Assembly: GCA_046327715.1 (NCBI GenBank)
Contig: JAXLXY010000004.1
Location: 228,500-292,499 of the forward strand
Origin: JADJOM01 sp046327715
GTDB taxonomy: Bacteria; Gemmatimonadota; Gemmatimonadetes; Gemmatimonadales; GWC2-71-9
Length of the DNA: 64,000 nucleotides
Direction: 5' to 3'
Shown here piece by piece: positions 7,507 through 15,732 of the stretch. The notes beneath the pieces are model-generated. The model ran no database searches. It was not told where the DNA came from and was given only the letters and a program-made list of their open reading frames with translations. The translations under genes and the position numbers were made by a program. How positions within the stretch are numbered: position 1 is the first letter of the stretch; the number at the start of each line of letters is the position of its first letter.

Positions 7507-9202
7507 ACAACTCGCCCCGCTTCATGGCCTGCGTGATGTGGTCGCTGGCGCGCATGGAGAGCGCCAGGATGGTCCAGGTGGGGTTCTTGTCCGCCTGCGA
7601 CACGAACGACCCGCCGTCGGTGACGAACAGGTTCTTCACGTCCCAGGCCTGACACTGCGCGTTGAGCACCGAGCGCCCGGGGTCGGCGCCCATCCGGACG
7701 CAGCCCAGCTCGTGGATGATCGACCCGCCGTTGGCGATCCCGTAGCCCTGCTCCTTCGTGGGCATCGGACTCCAGACCTCGCCCCCCATCTCGGCCAGGA
7801 GCGCGCGGAAGGTCTCCTGCATGTGCTTCACCTGGTTGAGCTCGTGGTCGGTCCACTTCCAGTGGAAGCGGAGCACCGGGATGCCGTACTGGTCCACCAC
7901 GTCGGGGTCGATCTCGCAGTAGCAGTCCTCGTTGGGGATCTGCTCGCCGCGGCCGGAGAAGCCGATGGTGGCCCCGTAGTAGCGGCGGTAGTCGTCCTTG
8001 AGCTGGCGGCCGTAGCCGCCGCCGCCGGGGTAGTTCTGGATCCCGCCCATGAAGCCGTATGACGGCGCGCCGAGGCCGCCCCAGATCTCGATGTGATACC
8101 CGCGGGGGAAGTCGAGCTTCCGGTTGTCCAGCCACCAGGGCATGTAGAGGTGGGCGCCGCCCACGCCGTCCTCGTTGTGGGTCACGTGGTCGACCATGCG
8201 CGGGATGAAGCCTCCCACGTCGGTGCCGGTGGTGTCGGTGAGGTACTTCCCCACGGTGCCGCTCGAGTTGGCGAGCCCCTCGGGGAAGCGGGCCGACTTC
8301 GAGTTGAGCAGGATCCGCGCCGACTCGCAGGCGCTCGCGGCGAGCACCACCACCCGGGCGTCGATGCGGCGCTCGGTGCGGGTGGCCTTGTCGATGTAGA
8401 GCACCCCGTCGGCGCGGCCGCGGGCGTCGAGGGTGATCTCGCGCGCCATGGCGCCGGTGATGAGCGAGAGCCGCCCGGTCTCCAGCGCCGGGAGCACCAG
8501 CACGTTGGTGGAGCTGAAGTTGGCGTTGACCGCGCAGCCGCGGTTGCACTGGCCGCAGTAGTGGCACCCCATCCGGCCGTTGTGCGGCCGGGTGAGGATG
8601 GAGAGCCGCGAGGGGATGCAGGTGACCTGGTGCCGGTCTGCCGCCTGCTTGACCAGGAGTTCCCAGCAGCGGGGCCGGGGCGGCGGCAGGAAGATGCCGT
8701 CCGGGTGGTTCTCCAGCCCCTCGACGCTGCCGAAGATCCCCACGAGGCGGTCCACCTCGTCGTACCAGGGCTTGAGGTCGTCGTAGCCGATGGGCCAGTC
8801 GTCACCGAGGCCGTCGCGGGACTTTCCCTTGAAGTCGTGGGGGCCGAAGCGGAGCGAGATGCGGCCCCAGTGATTGGTGCGGCCGCCGAGCATCCGGGCG
8901 CGCCACCAGTCGAACTTGGTGCCCGGCGCGCGGGTGAACGGCTCGCCCGGCACGTTCCACCCACCGATGCAGGCGTCGAATTCGCCGAAGGGGCGCTCCG
9001 GCGTGCTCGCGCCCCGCCGGGGCGACTGGTGCGCCCAGGTGAGCATGGCCGAGTCCTTCGTGTTGTCCCACATGCTCCCGGCCTCGAGCAGCGCCACGCG
9101 CGCCCCGGCCCGGGTGAGCATGTAGGCCGCCATCCCTCCGCCCGCGCCGGAGCCGATGATGCAGACGTCGTAGGGATCGGTGCGCGGCTCGAGGTGGGGC
9201 AT
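7505..9202 (-). CDS. GMC family FAD-dependent oxidoreductase (large subunit)
   Basis: Oxidises a sugar or alcohol in the periplasm and passes electrons to the respiratory chain. The 565 residues open with the FAD dinucleotide motif GSGAGGG (17-23, preceded by DVCII) without a signal peptide of its own, as in gluconate/sorbitol-type dehydrogenases exported with an RR-leader partner. GGRTNHWGRISLRF and the C-terminal HELGCVRMG and NPTWTILALSMR belong to the GMC_oxred_C region that carries the catalytic His/Asn pair. A CHYCGQCNRGC cluster mid-protein is as in membrane GMC dehydrogenases. The partner small subunit follows at 7463. The substrate cannot be told from sequence. Confidence 0.9.
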   Translation of the reverse strand: MPHLEPRTDPYDVCIIGSGAGGGMAAYMLTRAGARVALLEAGSMWDNTKDSAMLTWAHQSPRRGASTPERPFGEFDACIGGWNVPGEPFTRAPGTKFDWWRARMLGGRTNHWGRISLRFGPHDFKGKSRDGLGDDWPIGYDDLKPWYDEVDRLVGIFGSVEGLENHPDGIFLPPPRPRCWELLVKQAADRHQVTCIPSRLSILTRPHNGRMGCHYCGQCNRGCAVNANFSSTNVLVLPALETGRLSLITGAMAREITLDARGRADGVLYIDKATRTERRIDARVVVLAASACESARILLNSKSARFPEGLANSSGTVGKYLTDTTGTDVGGFIPRMVDHVTHNEDGVGGAHLYMPWWLDNRKLDFPRGYHIEIWGGLGAPSYGFMGGIQNYPGGGGYGRQLKDDYRRYYGATIGFSGRGEQIPNEDCYCEIDPDVVDQYGIPVLRFHWKWTDHELNQVKHMQETFRALLAEMGGEVWSPMPTKEQGYGIANGGSIIHELGCVRMGADPGRSVLNAQCQAWDVKNLFVTDGGSFVSQADKNPTWTILALSMRASDHITQAMKRGEL

Positions 9203-9223
9203 GGGCTCGGGGCGGGGGGAAGG

Positions 9224-9251
9224 GGGAAACGGGAAACGGGAAACGGGAAAC
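9224..9251. repeat. Heptamer tract, 4 perfect copies of GGGAAAC
   Basis: Lies in the divergent gap between the GMC gene and the LytS-type kinase. Unlike the other heptamer tracts in the window it has no facing inverted arm. Confidence 0.9.
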
Positions 9252-9374
9252 GCTCCACCCGAATCTCCGCCGCGTGCCGGGTGGCGTCAACCGGCCGATC
9301 CCGCCCGCCCCTGCGGGAATCCCGCTCGTCCCCCCGCCATGGCGGCCGGCGGGGCCGACCGCCACATTCGCTGC

Positions 9375-10460
9375 ATGCGTCCCCCGCGGCCGTGGCTGGC
9401 CCCGCTCCTGGTCTTCGGCGTCTTCACCCTGCTCGGGTTGTCGAAGGCGCTGCACTTCTGGCTCGACGACCTGGCCCGGGCGCACGCCGGGACCCTGCCC
9501 ACCCGGCTCATCGAGGAGCTGACCGGCGGCTACGCCGGTGCCCTCCTCTTCGCGGGACTGGCCTGGCTGGTCCACCGCTGGCCGCTCACCAGCGACCGGT
9601 GGCCGGCCCGCCTGCCGCTGTATCTCGCCGCGATCCTGGTCGGCGGCGTGCTCCACACCACCGTGATGTGGCTGAGCCGGCTGGCGCTGTTTCCGCTCGC
9701 CGGCCTGGGGCCGTACGACTACGGCCTCATGCGCTACCGCTACCCGATGGAGTTCGCGCTGCAGCTGCCCAGCAGCGTGATCATCATCCTGCTGCTGCAC
9801 GGCTGGCGCAGGTACCGGGAGAGCCGGGAGCGGGAACTGCACGCGTCCCGGCTGGAGGCGGAGCTGGGGCGGGCACGGCTGGCACGGCTGGAAGCGCAGC
9901 TCGACCCCCACTTCCTGTTCAACACCCTGAACGGGATCTCCTCCCTGATGTACAGCGACGCGCCCCGGGCCGACCGGATGCTGGCCCGCCTGGCGGAGCT
10001 GTTGCGACTCAACTTCTCCCGGGATGGAGCCTCCGAGGTGACGCTGGAACAGGAGCTGGCCTGGCTCGAGGCGTACCTGGAGATCGCGCGGCTCCGCTTC
10101 GGCGACCGGCTCACGATCACCACCACCATCGCCGCCGACACCCTCGACTGCCGGGTGCCGCGGCTGATCCTCCAGCCCCTCGTGGAGAACGCGCTGGAGC
10201 ATGGCGTGGAGCGGCGTGCGGGGCCGGCGACCGTCGCCATCAGCGCCGTGCGCGCCGGGGGCCGGCTCACCCTGGCGGTGGCGGACGATGGGCCCGGGCT
10301 GCACGCGGGTGCCGGGGACACCGGCGTGGGCCTCGCCAACACCCGGGCGCGGCTGGGGGTGCTCCATGGCGCCGCGGCGGCGCTGCGGATCGGGGAACGG
10401 GCCGGCGGTGGAGTCGAGGTACGGCTGGAGCTGCCGGCGCTGGCGGGGGCCGCGCCGTGA
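9375..10460 (+). CDS. LytS/YehU-type membrane sensor histidine kinase
   Basis: Sensor half of a two-component system, 361 residues. The start is taken at ATG 9375; the frame is open further upstream, but that part is encoded by the repeat tract and is not plausible protein. About four membrane helices fill residues 8-145 (LAPLLVFGVFTLLGL, GALLFAGLAWLV, LYLAAILVGGVLHTTVMWL, SVIIILLLHGW). A short coiled coil leads to the His_kinase domain with phospho-acceptor His179 in LDPHFLFNTLNGI, followed by an ATPase domain with QPLVENALEHGVE and DDGPGL. The stop overlaps the GTG of the response regulator (GTGA), so the two are co-translated. The signal sensed is unknown. Confidence 0.93.
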   Translation: MRPPRPWLAPLLVFGVFTLLGLSKALHFWLDDLARAHAGTLPTRLIEELTGGYAGALLFAGLAWLVHRWPLTSDRWPARLPLYLAAILVGGVLHTTVMWLSRLALFPLAGLGPYDYGLMRYRYPMEFALQLPSSVIIILLLHGWRRYRESRERELHASRLEAELGRARLARLEAQLDPHFLFNTLNGISSLMYSDAPRADRMLARLAELLRLNFSRDGASEVTLEQELAWLEAYLEIARLRFGDRLTITTTIAADTLDCRVPRLILQPLVENALEHGVERRAGPATVAISAVRAGGRLTLAVADDGPGLHAGAGDTGVGLANTRARLGVLHGAAAALRIGERAGGGVEVRLELPALAGAAP

Positions 10461-11221
10461 CCGCCCTCCGGGTGGCCATCGTGGACGATGAGCCGCTGGC
10501 CCGCGACAAGCTGCGCGGCTTCCTCACCCGCCACCCCGGCTGCACCCTGGTGGGCGAGGCCGGCGATGGTCTCGAGGCGGTGCAGCTGCTCGAGCGCACC
10601 CGGCCCGACCTGGTCCTGCTCGACGTGCAGATGCCCGAGCTCGACGGCTTCGAGGTGCTCGGCGCGGCCGACCCGCTCCCCGACGTGATCTTCGTGACCG
10701 CCTTCGACCGCTATGCCATCCAGGCCTTCGAGCAGGGGGCGCTCGACTACCTGCTCAAGCCGGTGGCGCCCGATCGGTTCGATCGCGCCCTCGAGCGGGC
10801 GATCGCCCGCCACGGCTCGGCCGATCCGGATGCGCTGGCCCGGCGGGTGGCGGCGCTCTGCGCGGCGGTGGCACCCAGCCGGCCGCGGGTGGAGCGGTTC
10901 CTGGTCCGCGAGCGGGACCGCTCCCGCCTGGTGCCGGTGGGCGAGGTGGACTGGATCGAGGCCGCCGGCAACTACGTCAAGCTGCACGCCCGCAGCGGCA
11001 CCCACCTGGTGCGCAGCACCCTGAAGGACGTCGAGGCGCGGCTCGATCCGGCACGGTTCGCCCGCATCCACCGCACCGCGATCGTCAACCTGGACCGGGT
11101 CCGCTTCCTCGAGCCGGCGTCGCACGGCGACCAGGCGGTGCTGCTCGAGGGCGGCGAGCGGCTCACCCTGAGCCGCCGCTTCCGGGACGCGCTGCCGCGC
11201 ATCCTCGGCGACGGCCCCTAG
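10457..11221 (+). CDS. LytTR-family response regulator
   Basis: DNA-binding partner of the preceding kinase, 254 residues from GTG 10457. Receiver domain 1-120: acidic pair IVDDEP, phospho-acceptor Asp56 in LLDVQMPELDGFEVL, Lys in YLLKPVAP. The C-terminal ~110 residues are a LytTR domain (LVPVGEVDWIEAAGNYVKLH, then FARIHRTAIVNLDRVRFL). LytTR regulators bind direct repeats upstream of their targets; a nearby candidate target is the PQQ dehydrogenase gene 112 bases downstream, but I saw no clear direct repeat there. Confidence 0.94.
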   Translation: MTALRVAIVDDEPLARDKLRGFLTRHPGCTLVGEAGDGLEAVQLLERTRPDLVLLDVQMPELDGFEVLGAADPLPDVIFVTAFDRYAIQAFEQGALDYLLKPVAPDRFDRALERAIARHGSADPDALARRVAALCAAVAPSRPRVERFLVRERDRSRLVPVGEVDWIEAAGNYVKLHARSGTHLVRSTLKDVEARLDPARFARIHRTAIVNLDRVRFLEPASHGDQAVLLEGGERLTLSRRFRDALPRILGDGP

Positions 11222-11333
11222 ATCCGGCGCGGGCGGCCTGTTCGTCCCGCCGGCGAACCCGCTGGTCCCGAAATCCTTGTCCCGCCGACGGGCGCGTCCT
11301 AGCGTGGGGCCATTCCCCGACGGAGCGAATCCC

Positions 11334-13298
11334 GTGTCGCGTTGCATCCCCCTCGCCTTCCCCCTGGGCATCGCCCTGACCCTGTCGCTGGCCGGCTGTG
11401 CCCGGGGCGCCGGCGACCCCGCCACCACGCGGGACAGTGGCTGGGGCGCCTACGGCGGCGACCCCGGCGGTGGCCGCTTCTCCCCGCTCCGGCAGATCGA
11501 TACCGCGAACGTGAACCGGCTGGCGCTGGCCTGGACCTACCGCACCGGCGACGCCACCCACGACGATCACGGTGAGGGGCCGCGCACCGGCTGCGGCCGC
11601 TGCCACACCGGCGCCAGCAAGTTCGAGGCGACCCCCATCCTCGCCGACGGGCGGCTCTACCTGAGCACGCCGCTCAACCGGGTGATCGCCCTCGATCCGG
11701 CGCAGGGGCACGAGCTGTGGCGCTTCGACCCGAAGCTGGACCTCAGCGTCGAACGGTCGGAGGGCTTCGTCTCGCGCGGCGTCGCGTACTGGAAGGGGGC
11801 CCCCGGGAGCGGCTGCGCCGCCAGGATCTTCTTCGCCACGGTCGACGCCCGGCTGTTCGCCCTGGACGCCGAACGCGGCACGCCCTGCCCCGGCTTCGGC
11901 GAGGCGGGCACCGTCCACCTCGATCGTGGGGTGGGAGAGGTCGAGGTGGGGCAGTACGGCGTCACCTCGCCCCCGGCGGTGCTCGGCGACCTGGTGATCG
12001 TCGGCTCCGCCATCGGCGACAACCGGCGGGTCGACCTCGAGCGCGGCGTGGTCCGCGCCTTCGATGCCACCTCCGGCGCCGAGCGATGGAGCTTCGACCC
12101 GATCCCGCGCAACCCGAGCGACCCTGCCTATCGGTCCTGGGACAGCACCGCGGCCCGGGTGACCGGCGGCGGCAACGCCTGGGCCCCCCTCTCGGTGGAC
12201 ACGGCGCTGGGCCTGGTCTTCGTGCCCACCGGCTCCGCGGCCCCGGACTTCTTCGGCGGGCTCCGCCCCGGCGACAACCGCTACACCAGCTCGGTGGTGG
12301 CGCTCGAGGGGCGGACCGGCCGGGTGCGGTGGCACTTCCAGGTGGTGCACCACGACCTGTGGGACTTCGACGTGGCCAGCCAGCCGGTGCTGCTGACCGT
12401 GCCGCGGGGGGGGCGGGAGATCCCCGCGGTGGCCGTGGCCACCAAGCTGGGGCATCTCTTCGTGCTCGACCGCACCACCGGCGAGCCGCTCTTCCCGGTG
12501 GAGGAGCGCGCGGTGCCGGCCAGCGAAGTCCCCGGAGAGGTGGCCGCGGCCACCCAGCCGTTCCCGGTGCTGCCGAAGCCGCTGTTCGACGGTCCGCTGA
12601 CCCGCGACAGCCTCTGGGGGCTCGACGACGCCGAGCGCGATGCCTGCCGCGCGCAGTTCGACCGGCTGCGCGCCGGGCCGATCTTCACCCCGCCGAGCCT
12701 CGCGGGCACGGTGATGTACCCCGGCTACGCCGGCGGCACGACCTGGGGCTCGCTGAGCTGGTCTCCCGAACGGCACCTGCTGGTGACCAACCTGCTGCGC
12801 ATCCCGCTCTATGTGCGGCTGGAACCCCGCGCCGCGGCCGCCGAAGGCAACCAGCGTGGCACGCCATACACGATGAGTCGCGGCATGCTGGCGTCGCCCC
12901 GGGGCCTGCCATGCAATGCGCCCCCCTGGGGCAGCCTGGTGGCGATCGACCTCGCCACCGGCGAGCGACGCTGGCAGGTGGCGCTCGGGCAGGTGCCCGA
13001 ACTCGCCGCCGCGCCGGGGAGCGCGGCGTGGGGCTCACCCAACATGGGCGGGGCGATCGTGACGGCGGGCGGGCTGGTGTTCATCGGCGCCGCGATGGAC
13101 GACTTCCTGCGGGCCTTCGACCTGGAAACCGGGCGGGAGCTGTGGCGCGGCGCGCTCCCCGCCGGCGGGCAGGCCACCCCGATGACCTATGCCGTCGACG
13201 GCCGGCAGTACGTGGTGATCGCCGCGGGGGGGCACGGCAACCTGGGCACCACCTTCGGCGACCACCTGGTGGCGTTCGCGCTGCCGGTCACGCGGTAG
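11334..13298 (+). CDS. PQQ-dependent dehydrogenase (quinoprotein), lipoprotein, with an N-terminal CxxCH
   Basis: Periplasmic alcohol/glucose-type quinoprotein of 654 residues from GTG 11334. The signal peptide ends at SLAGC (Cys22), so it is probably lipid-anchored. The propeller is recognisable from YGGDPGGGRFSPLRQI, FEATPILADGRLYLSTPLNRVIALD, VVHHDLWDFDVASQPVLL and the closing ADGRQYVVIAAGGHGN-like end. Residues 87-91 are CGRCH, a c-type haem motif placed in the first blade where related enzymes have a plain loop; quinohaemoproteins normally carry haem in a separate C-terminal domain, which is absent here. Whether haem is bound is unknown. The gene stands alone after the LytS/LytTR pair and converges with the gene at 13310. 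Confidence 0.88.
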   Translation: MSRCIPLAFPLGIALTLSLAGCARGAGDPATTRDSGWGAYGGDPGGGRFSPLRQIDTANVNRLALAWTYRTGDATHDDHGEGPRTGCGRCHTGASKFEATPILADGRLYLSTPLNRVIALDPAQGHELWRFDPKLDLSVERSEGFVSRGVAYWKGAPGSGCAARIFFATVDARLFALDAERGTPCPGFGEAGTVHLDRGVGEVEVGQYGVTSPPAVLGDLVIVGSAIGDNRRVDLERGVVRAFDATSGAERWSFDPIPRNPSDPAYRSWDSTAARVTGGGNAWAPLSVDTALGLVFVPTGSAAPDFFGGLRPGDNRYTSSVVALEGRTGRVRWHFQVVHHDLWDFDVASQPVLLTVPRGGREIPAVAVATKLGHLFVLDRTTGEPLFPVEERAVPASEVPGEVAAATQPFPVLPKPLFDGPLTRDSLWGLDDAERDACRAQFDRLRAGPIFTPPSLAGTVMYPGYAGGTTWGSLSWSPERHLLVTNLLRIPLYVRLEPRAAAAEGNQRGTPYTMSRGMLASPRGLPCNAPPWGSLVAIDLATGERRWQVALGQVPELAAAPGSAAWGSPNMGGAIVTAGGLVFIGAAMDDFLRAFDLETGRELWRGALPAGGQATPMTYAVDGRQYVVIAAGGHGNLGTTFGDHLVAFALPVTR

Positions 13299-13309
13299 GG
13301 TCGTGCGGC

Positions 13310-14170
13310 CTAGTCCCCGCAGATCCGCCGGGCGTCCCGCAGCCCGTCCTCCGGGGCGCGGGTCGGGATGAACTCGTGGGCCAGCCACCCCGCGAAGCCG
13401 GTGTCGGCGATCGCGGCGGCGATCGCGGCGTAGTTGAGCTCCTGGGTCGGGTCGAGCTCGTGGCGGCCGGGGTTACCGGCCGTGTGGTAGTGCCCGATCC
13501 AGTGGCCGTGATCGCGGATGGTGCGGATGACATCGCCCTCCATGATCTGCATGTGGTAGATGTCGTACAGCAGGCGCACCCGCGGGCTGTTGACCGCGTA
13601 CATCAGCTTGAGCCCGAACGCCATCCGGTCCATCATGAAGTCGGCGTGGTCCACCTTGCTGTTGAGCAGCTCCAGGCAGATGGTCACCCCCTGCCGCTCG
13701 GCCAGCCCCTTCACCCGGTCGAGGGCCTCCACGCAGGCCTCGAGCCCGGCCTCCTCGTCGCGGCCCTCCCGGTTCCCCACCATCGCGATCACGTTGGGCA
13801 CCCCGTGGCGCGGCGCCTCGGTGAGCGCCCGCTCCAGCTCCGCCACCAGCAGCGGGTGATGGGCCCGGTCGTTGAGGCCGCGGCGGATGAAGTCGCGCCG
13901 CTCGGTGGGGGTGCCCATGGAACAGATGAGCCCGTGGTCGCGCGCGATGGGCCATTCCTTCTCGGTGAGCAGGTCCACCGCGCCGAAGCCCAGGCGCTGC
14001 ACCATCGGGAAGAACTCGGCGTCGGGCAGGTCGCCGAACGGCCAGCGGCAGACGGACTGACGAAGCCGGCTCGGCGGCTCGGTGGCTCGCGGGCTCGGCC
14101 GCGGTTCGGCCGGGATGGAGAGGCCCAGCGTGCCGGCGGCGGCAAGCCGGACGGCGTCACGGCGGTTCAT
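13310..14170 (-). CDS. Exported hydroxypyruvate isomerase-like TIM-barrel protein
   Basis: Sugar isomerase/epimerase of the xylose-isomerase-like barrel family, 286 residues. Metal-site segments are present: ICLELLNS, LYDIYHMQIMEGD, GHYHTAGNPGRHEL and AHEFIPT, in the order found in hydroxypyruvate isomerases. Unlike the cytoplasmic Hyi enzymes it starts with an RR leader (MNRRDAVRLAAAGTLGLSIPA), suggesting Tat export. Residues ~22-38 (PRPSPRATEPPSRL) are encoded by an octamer repeat tract just behind the leader. ATG 14170 is preferred; a GTG at 14182 overlapping the upstream stop is also possible. It is coupled to the serine hydrolase gene upstream. Substrate unknown. Confidence 0.82.
   Translation of the reverse strand: MNRRDAVRLAAAGTLGLSIPAEPRPSPRATEPPSRLRQSVCRWPFGDLPDAEFFPMVQRLGFGAVDLLTEKEWPIARDHGLICSMGTPTERRDFIRRGLNDRAHHPLLVAELERALTEAPRHGVPNVIAMVGNREGRDEEAGLEACVEALDRVKGLAERQGVTICLELLNSKVDHADFMMDRMAFGLKLMYAVNSPRVRLLYDIYHMQIMEGDVIRTIRDHGHWIGHYHTAGNPGRHELDPTQELNYAAIAAAIADTGFAGWLAHEFIPTRAPEDGLRDARRICGD
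14068..14099. repeat. Octamer tract, 4 copies of GGCTCGGC-like unit inside a coding region
   Basis: Copies GGCTCGGC, GGCTCGGT, GGCTCGCG, GGCTCGGC. They encode a Pro/Arg/Ser-rich linker between signal peptide and barrel in the gene at 13310-14170. Confidence 0.8.
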
Positions 14171-14178
14171 GGCGCGCC

Positions 14179-15639
14179 TCACTGCGGGCTGAGGAGGAAC
14201 TCCTCGATCTTGCCGTCGGGCGTCCGGTACATCAGCGCCTGCACCGTCAGCCCCTCGAACACGAAGGCCACCACCGACACCTCCATGCCGCCGCGCTCGG
14301 TGCGGAAGCGGAGCTGCACCGACTTCGGGTCACCCAGCGGACCCAGCCGGTCCCGGGCGCCCTGCATCCGGTGCGGGTTGAGGAAGTAGCTGTACTCCTC
14401 GGAGAGCGTGCCCCGGTCCACGGTGCCCTGCTGCAGGCTCGCGAAGAGCGCCTTCGCCGCGTCCACCGCCGCCGGCCCGTGGATCTCGGGCGGGGCGGGG
14501 GGTTCACTCTCGGTGGTGCTGTCGGCGGGCACGGCGAGCTCCGGCGGGGGCGCGGTGCCGAAGAGGAGGCCCGCCGCCGCCAGGCCGAAGCCGCTGCCGG
14601 GCCCGCCGGTCTCGCTGCTCGAGAGCACCACCACGGCGGAGCGGCTGCCGGGCACGAAGGTGTTGCCGGCGATGAAGCCGCTCACCGCGCCGCCGTGCGA
14701 CAGCGTGAGCCAGCCGTTCCGCTGGCCCACGTCGAGCCCGCCGCTGTACCCGGTGTTGCGCCCGTCGGCCAGCCGCCGCGGCGTGGTGAGGAAGCGCCAG
14801 CTCTCGGCGGAGACCACCTTGCCGGTCATCAGGGCCAGGTCCCAACGCGCGATGTCGGCGGCGGTGGCGTAGATGCCACCCGCGGCGCCGGTCCAGCCGC
14901 TGGCCTCGGGGGTGGCGGGCTCCAGCGGCCCCAGGGCCCATGAGTTGTAGCCGCGGGCGACGCCGGGCGAGCGCGGATCGGGCTCGAAGCGGGTGTGCCG
15001 CATGCCGAGGGGGCGGAAGATCCGGGTCTCGAGGAAGCGCCCGAAGGGCATGCCCGAGACCCGCTCGATGATCCGCCCGAGGATCAGGAAGCCGGTGTTG
15101 CTGTAGGACCAGCGGGTGCCCGGCTCGAAGTCGAGCGGCCCGGTGGCGTAGCGCCGGATGATGCTCTCCGTGGTGGCCGGCGCCGCCATGCGGCGGTCCA
15201 CGAAGTCGAGCGGGTAGTAGTCGGGATAGCCGGAGACGTGCGCCACCAGGTCACGGATCCGGATGTCGCCCGCCCGGGTGAGCATCGGGTACCACTTCGA
15301 CACCCGGTCATCGAGGGAGAGCTTCCCCGCCTCGACCAGCAGCAGCGCGGAGACGGTGGCGAACTGCTTGGTCACCGAGCCCACCGCGAAGAGCGTGGTG
15401 TCGGTGACCGGCTCGCCGGTCTCGAGGTTGGCCACGCCATAGCCTCGGGCGATCACCGTCTGCCCCTCGTGCAGCACCGCCACCGACAGGCCGGCCACCC
15501 GGCCCTCCGCCTGGTACTGCAGGGCCAGCGCGTCGATCCGCGCCGCCACCGACGCCGGCGTGGGAACGGGACGCTGCTGGGCCCCGAGCGGGGCCGCCAG
15601 CGCGAGGAGGACGAGGAGCCAGCGGCGCACGATGCGCAT
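14179..15639 (-). CDS. Secreted serine hydrolase of the beta-lactamase / PBP4 fold
   Basis: Periplasmic serine hydrolase (class C beta-lactamase, D-aminopeptidase or esterase type; PF00144 family), 486 residues. Signal peptide RRWLLVLLALAAPLGAQ. Catalytic triad motifs are all present: SVTK (Ser88-Lys91), YSN (179-181) and SHGG near 325. A ~110-residue C-terminal domain (from about 375) resembles the extension common in Gemmatimonadota and Acidobacteria members. The stop abuts the start of the downstream isomerase-like gene, so they form an operon. The fold alone does not mean antibiotic resistance. Confidence 0.88.
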   Translation of the reverse strand: MRIVRRWLLVLLALAAPLGAQQRPVPTPASVAARIDALALQYQAEGRVAGLSVAVLHEGQTVIARGYGVANLETGEPVTDTTLFAVGSVTKQFATVSALLLVEAGKLSLDDRVSKWYPMLTRAGDIRIRDLVAHVSGYPDYYPLDFVDRRMAAPATTESIIRRYATGPLDFEPGTRWSYSNTGFLILGRIIERVSGMPFGRFLETRIFRPLGMRHTRFEPDPRSPGVARGYNSWALGPLEPATPEASGWTGAAGGIYATAADIARWDLALMTGKVVSAESWRFLTTPRRLADGRNTGYSGGLDVGQRNGWLTLSHGGAVSGFIAGNTFVPGSRSAVVVLSSSETGGPGSGFGLAAAGLLFGTAPPPELAVPADSTTESEPPAPPEIHGPAAVDAAKALFASLQQGTVDRGTLSEEYSYFLNPHRMQGARDRLGPLGDPKSVQLRFRTERGGMEVSVVAFVFEGLTVQALMYRTPDGKIEEFLLSPQ

Positions 15640-15732
15640 GGTCGGATCCGGTGAGGTGGAGGCGTGGTGGGGAATGCCGGGAACGTATCGCGTGAGCGGG
15701 GAAGCGTCCAGCGAGTACCGAATACCGAGGAC

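Noticed and set aside
14179..15639. Antibiotic resistance by a beta-lactamase
   Set aside because: Only the general SxxK/YxN/HGG fold motifs are present; the family is mostly esterases and peptidases, and the C-terminal extension fits that group.
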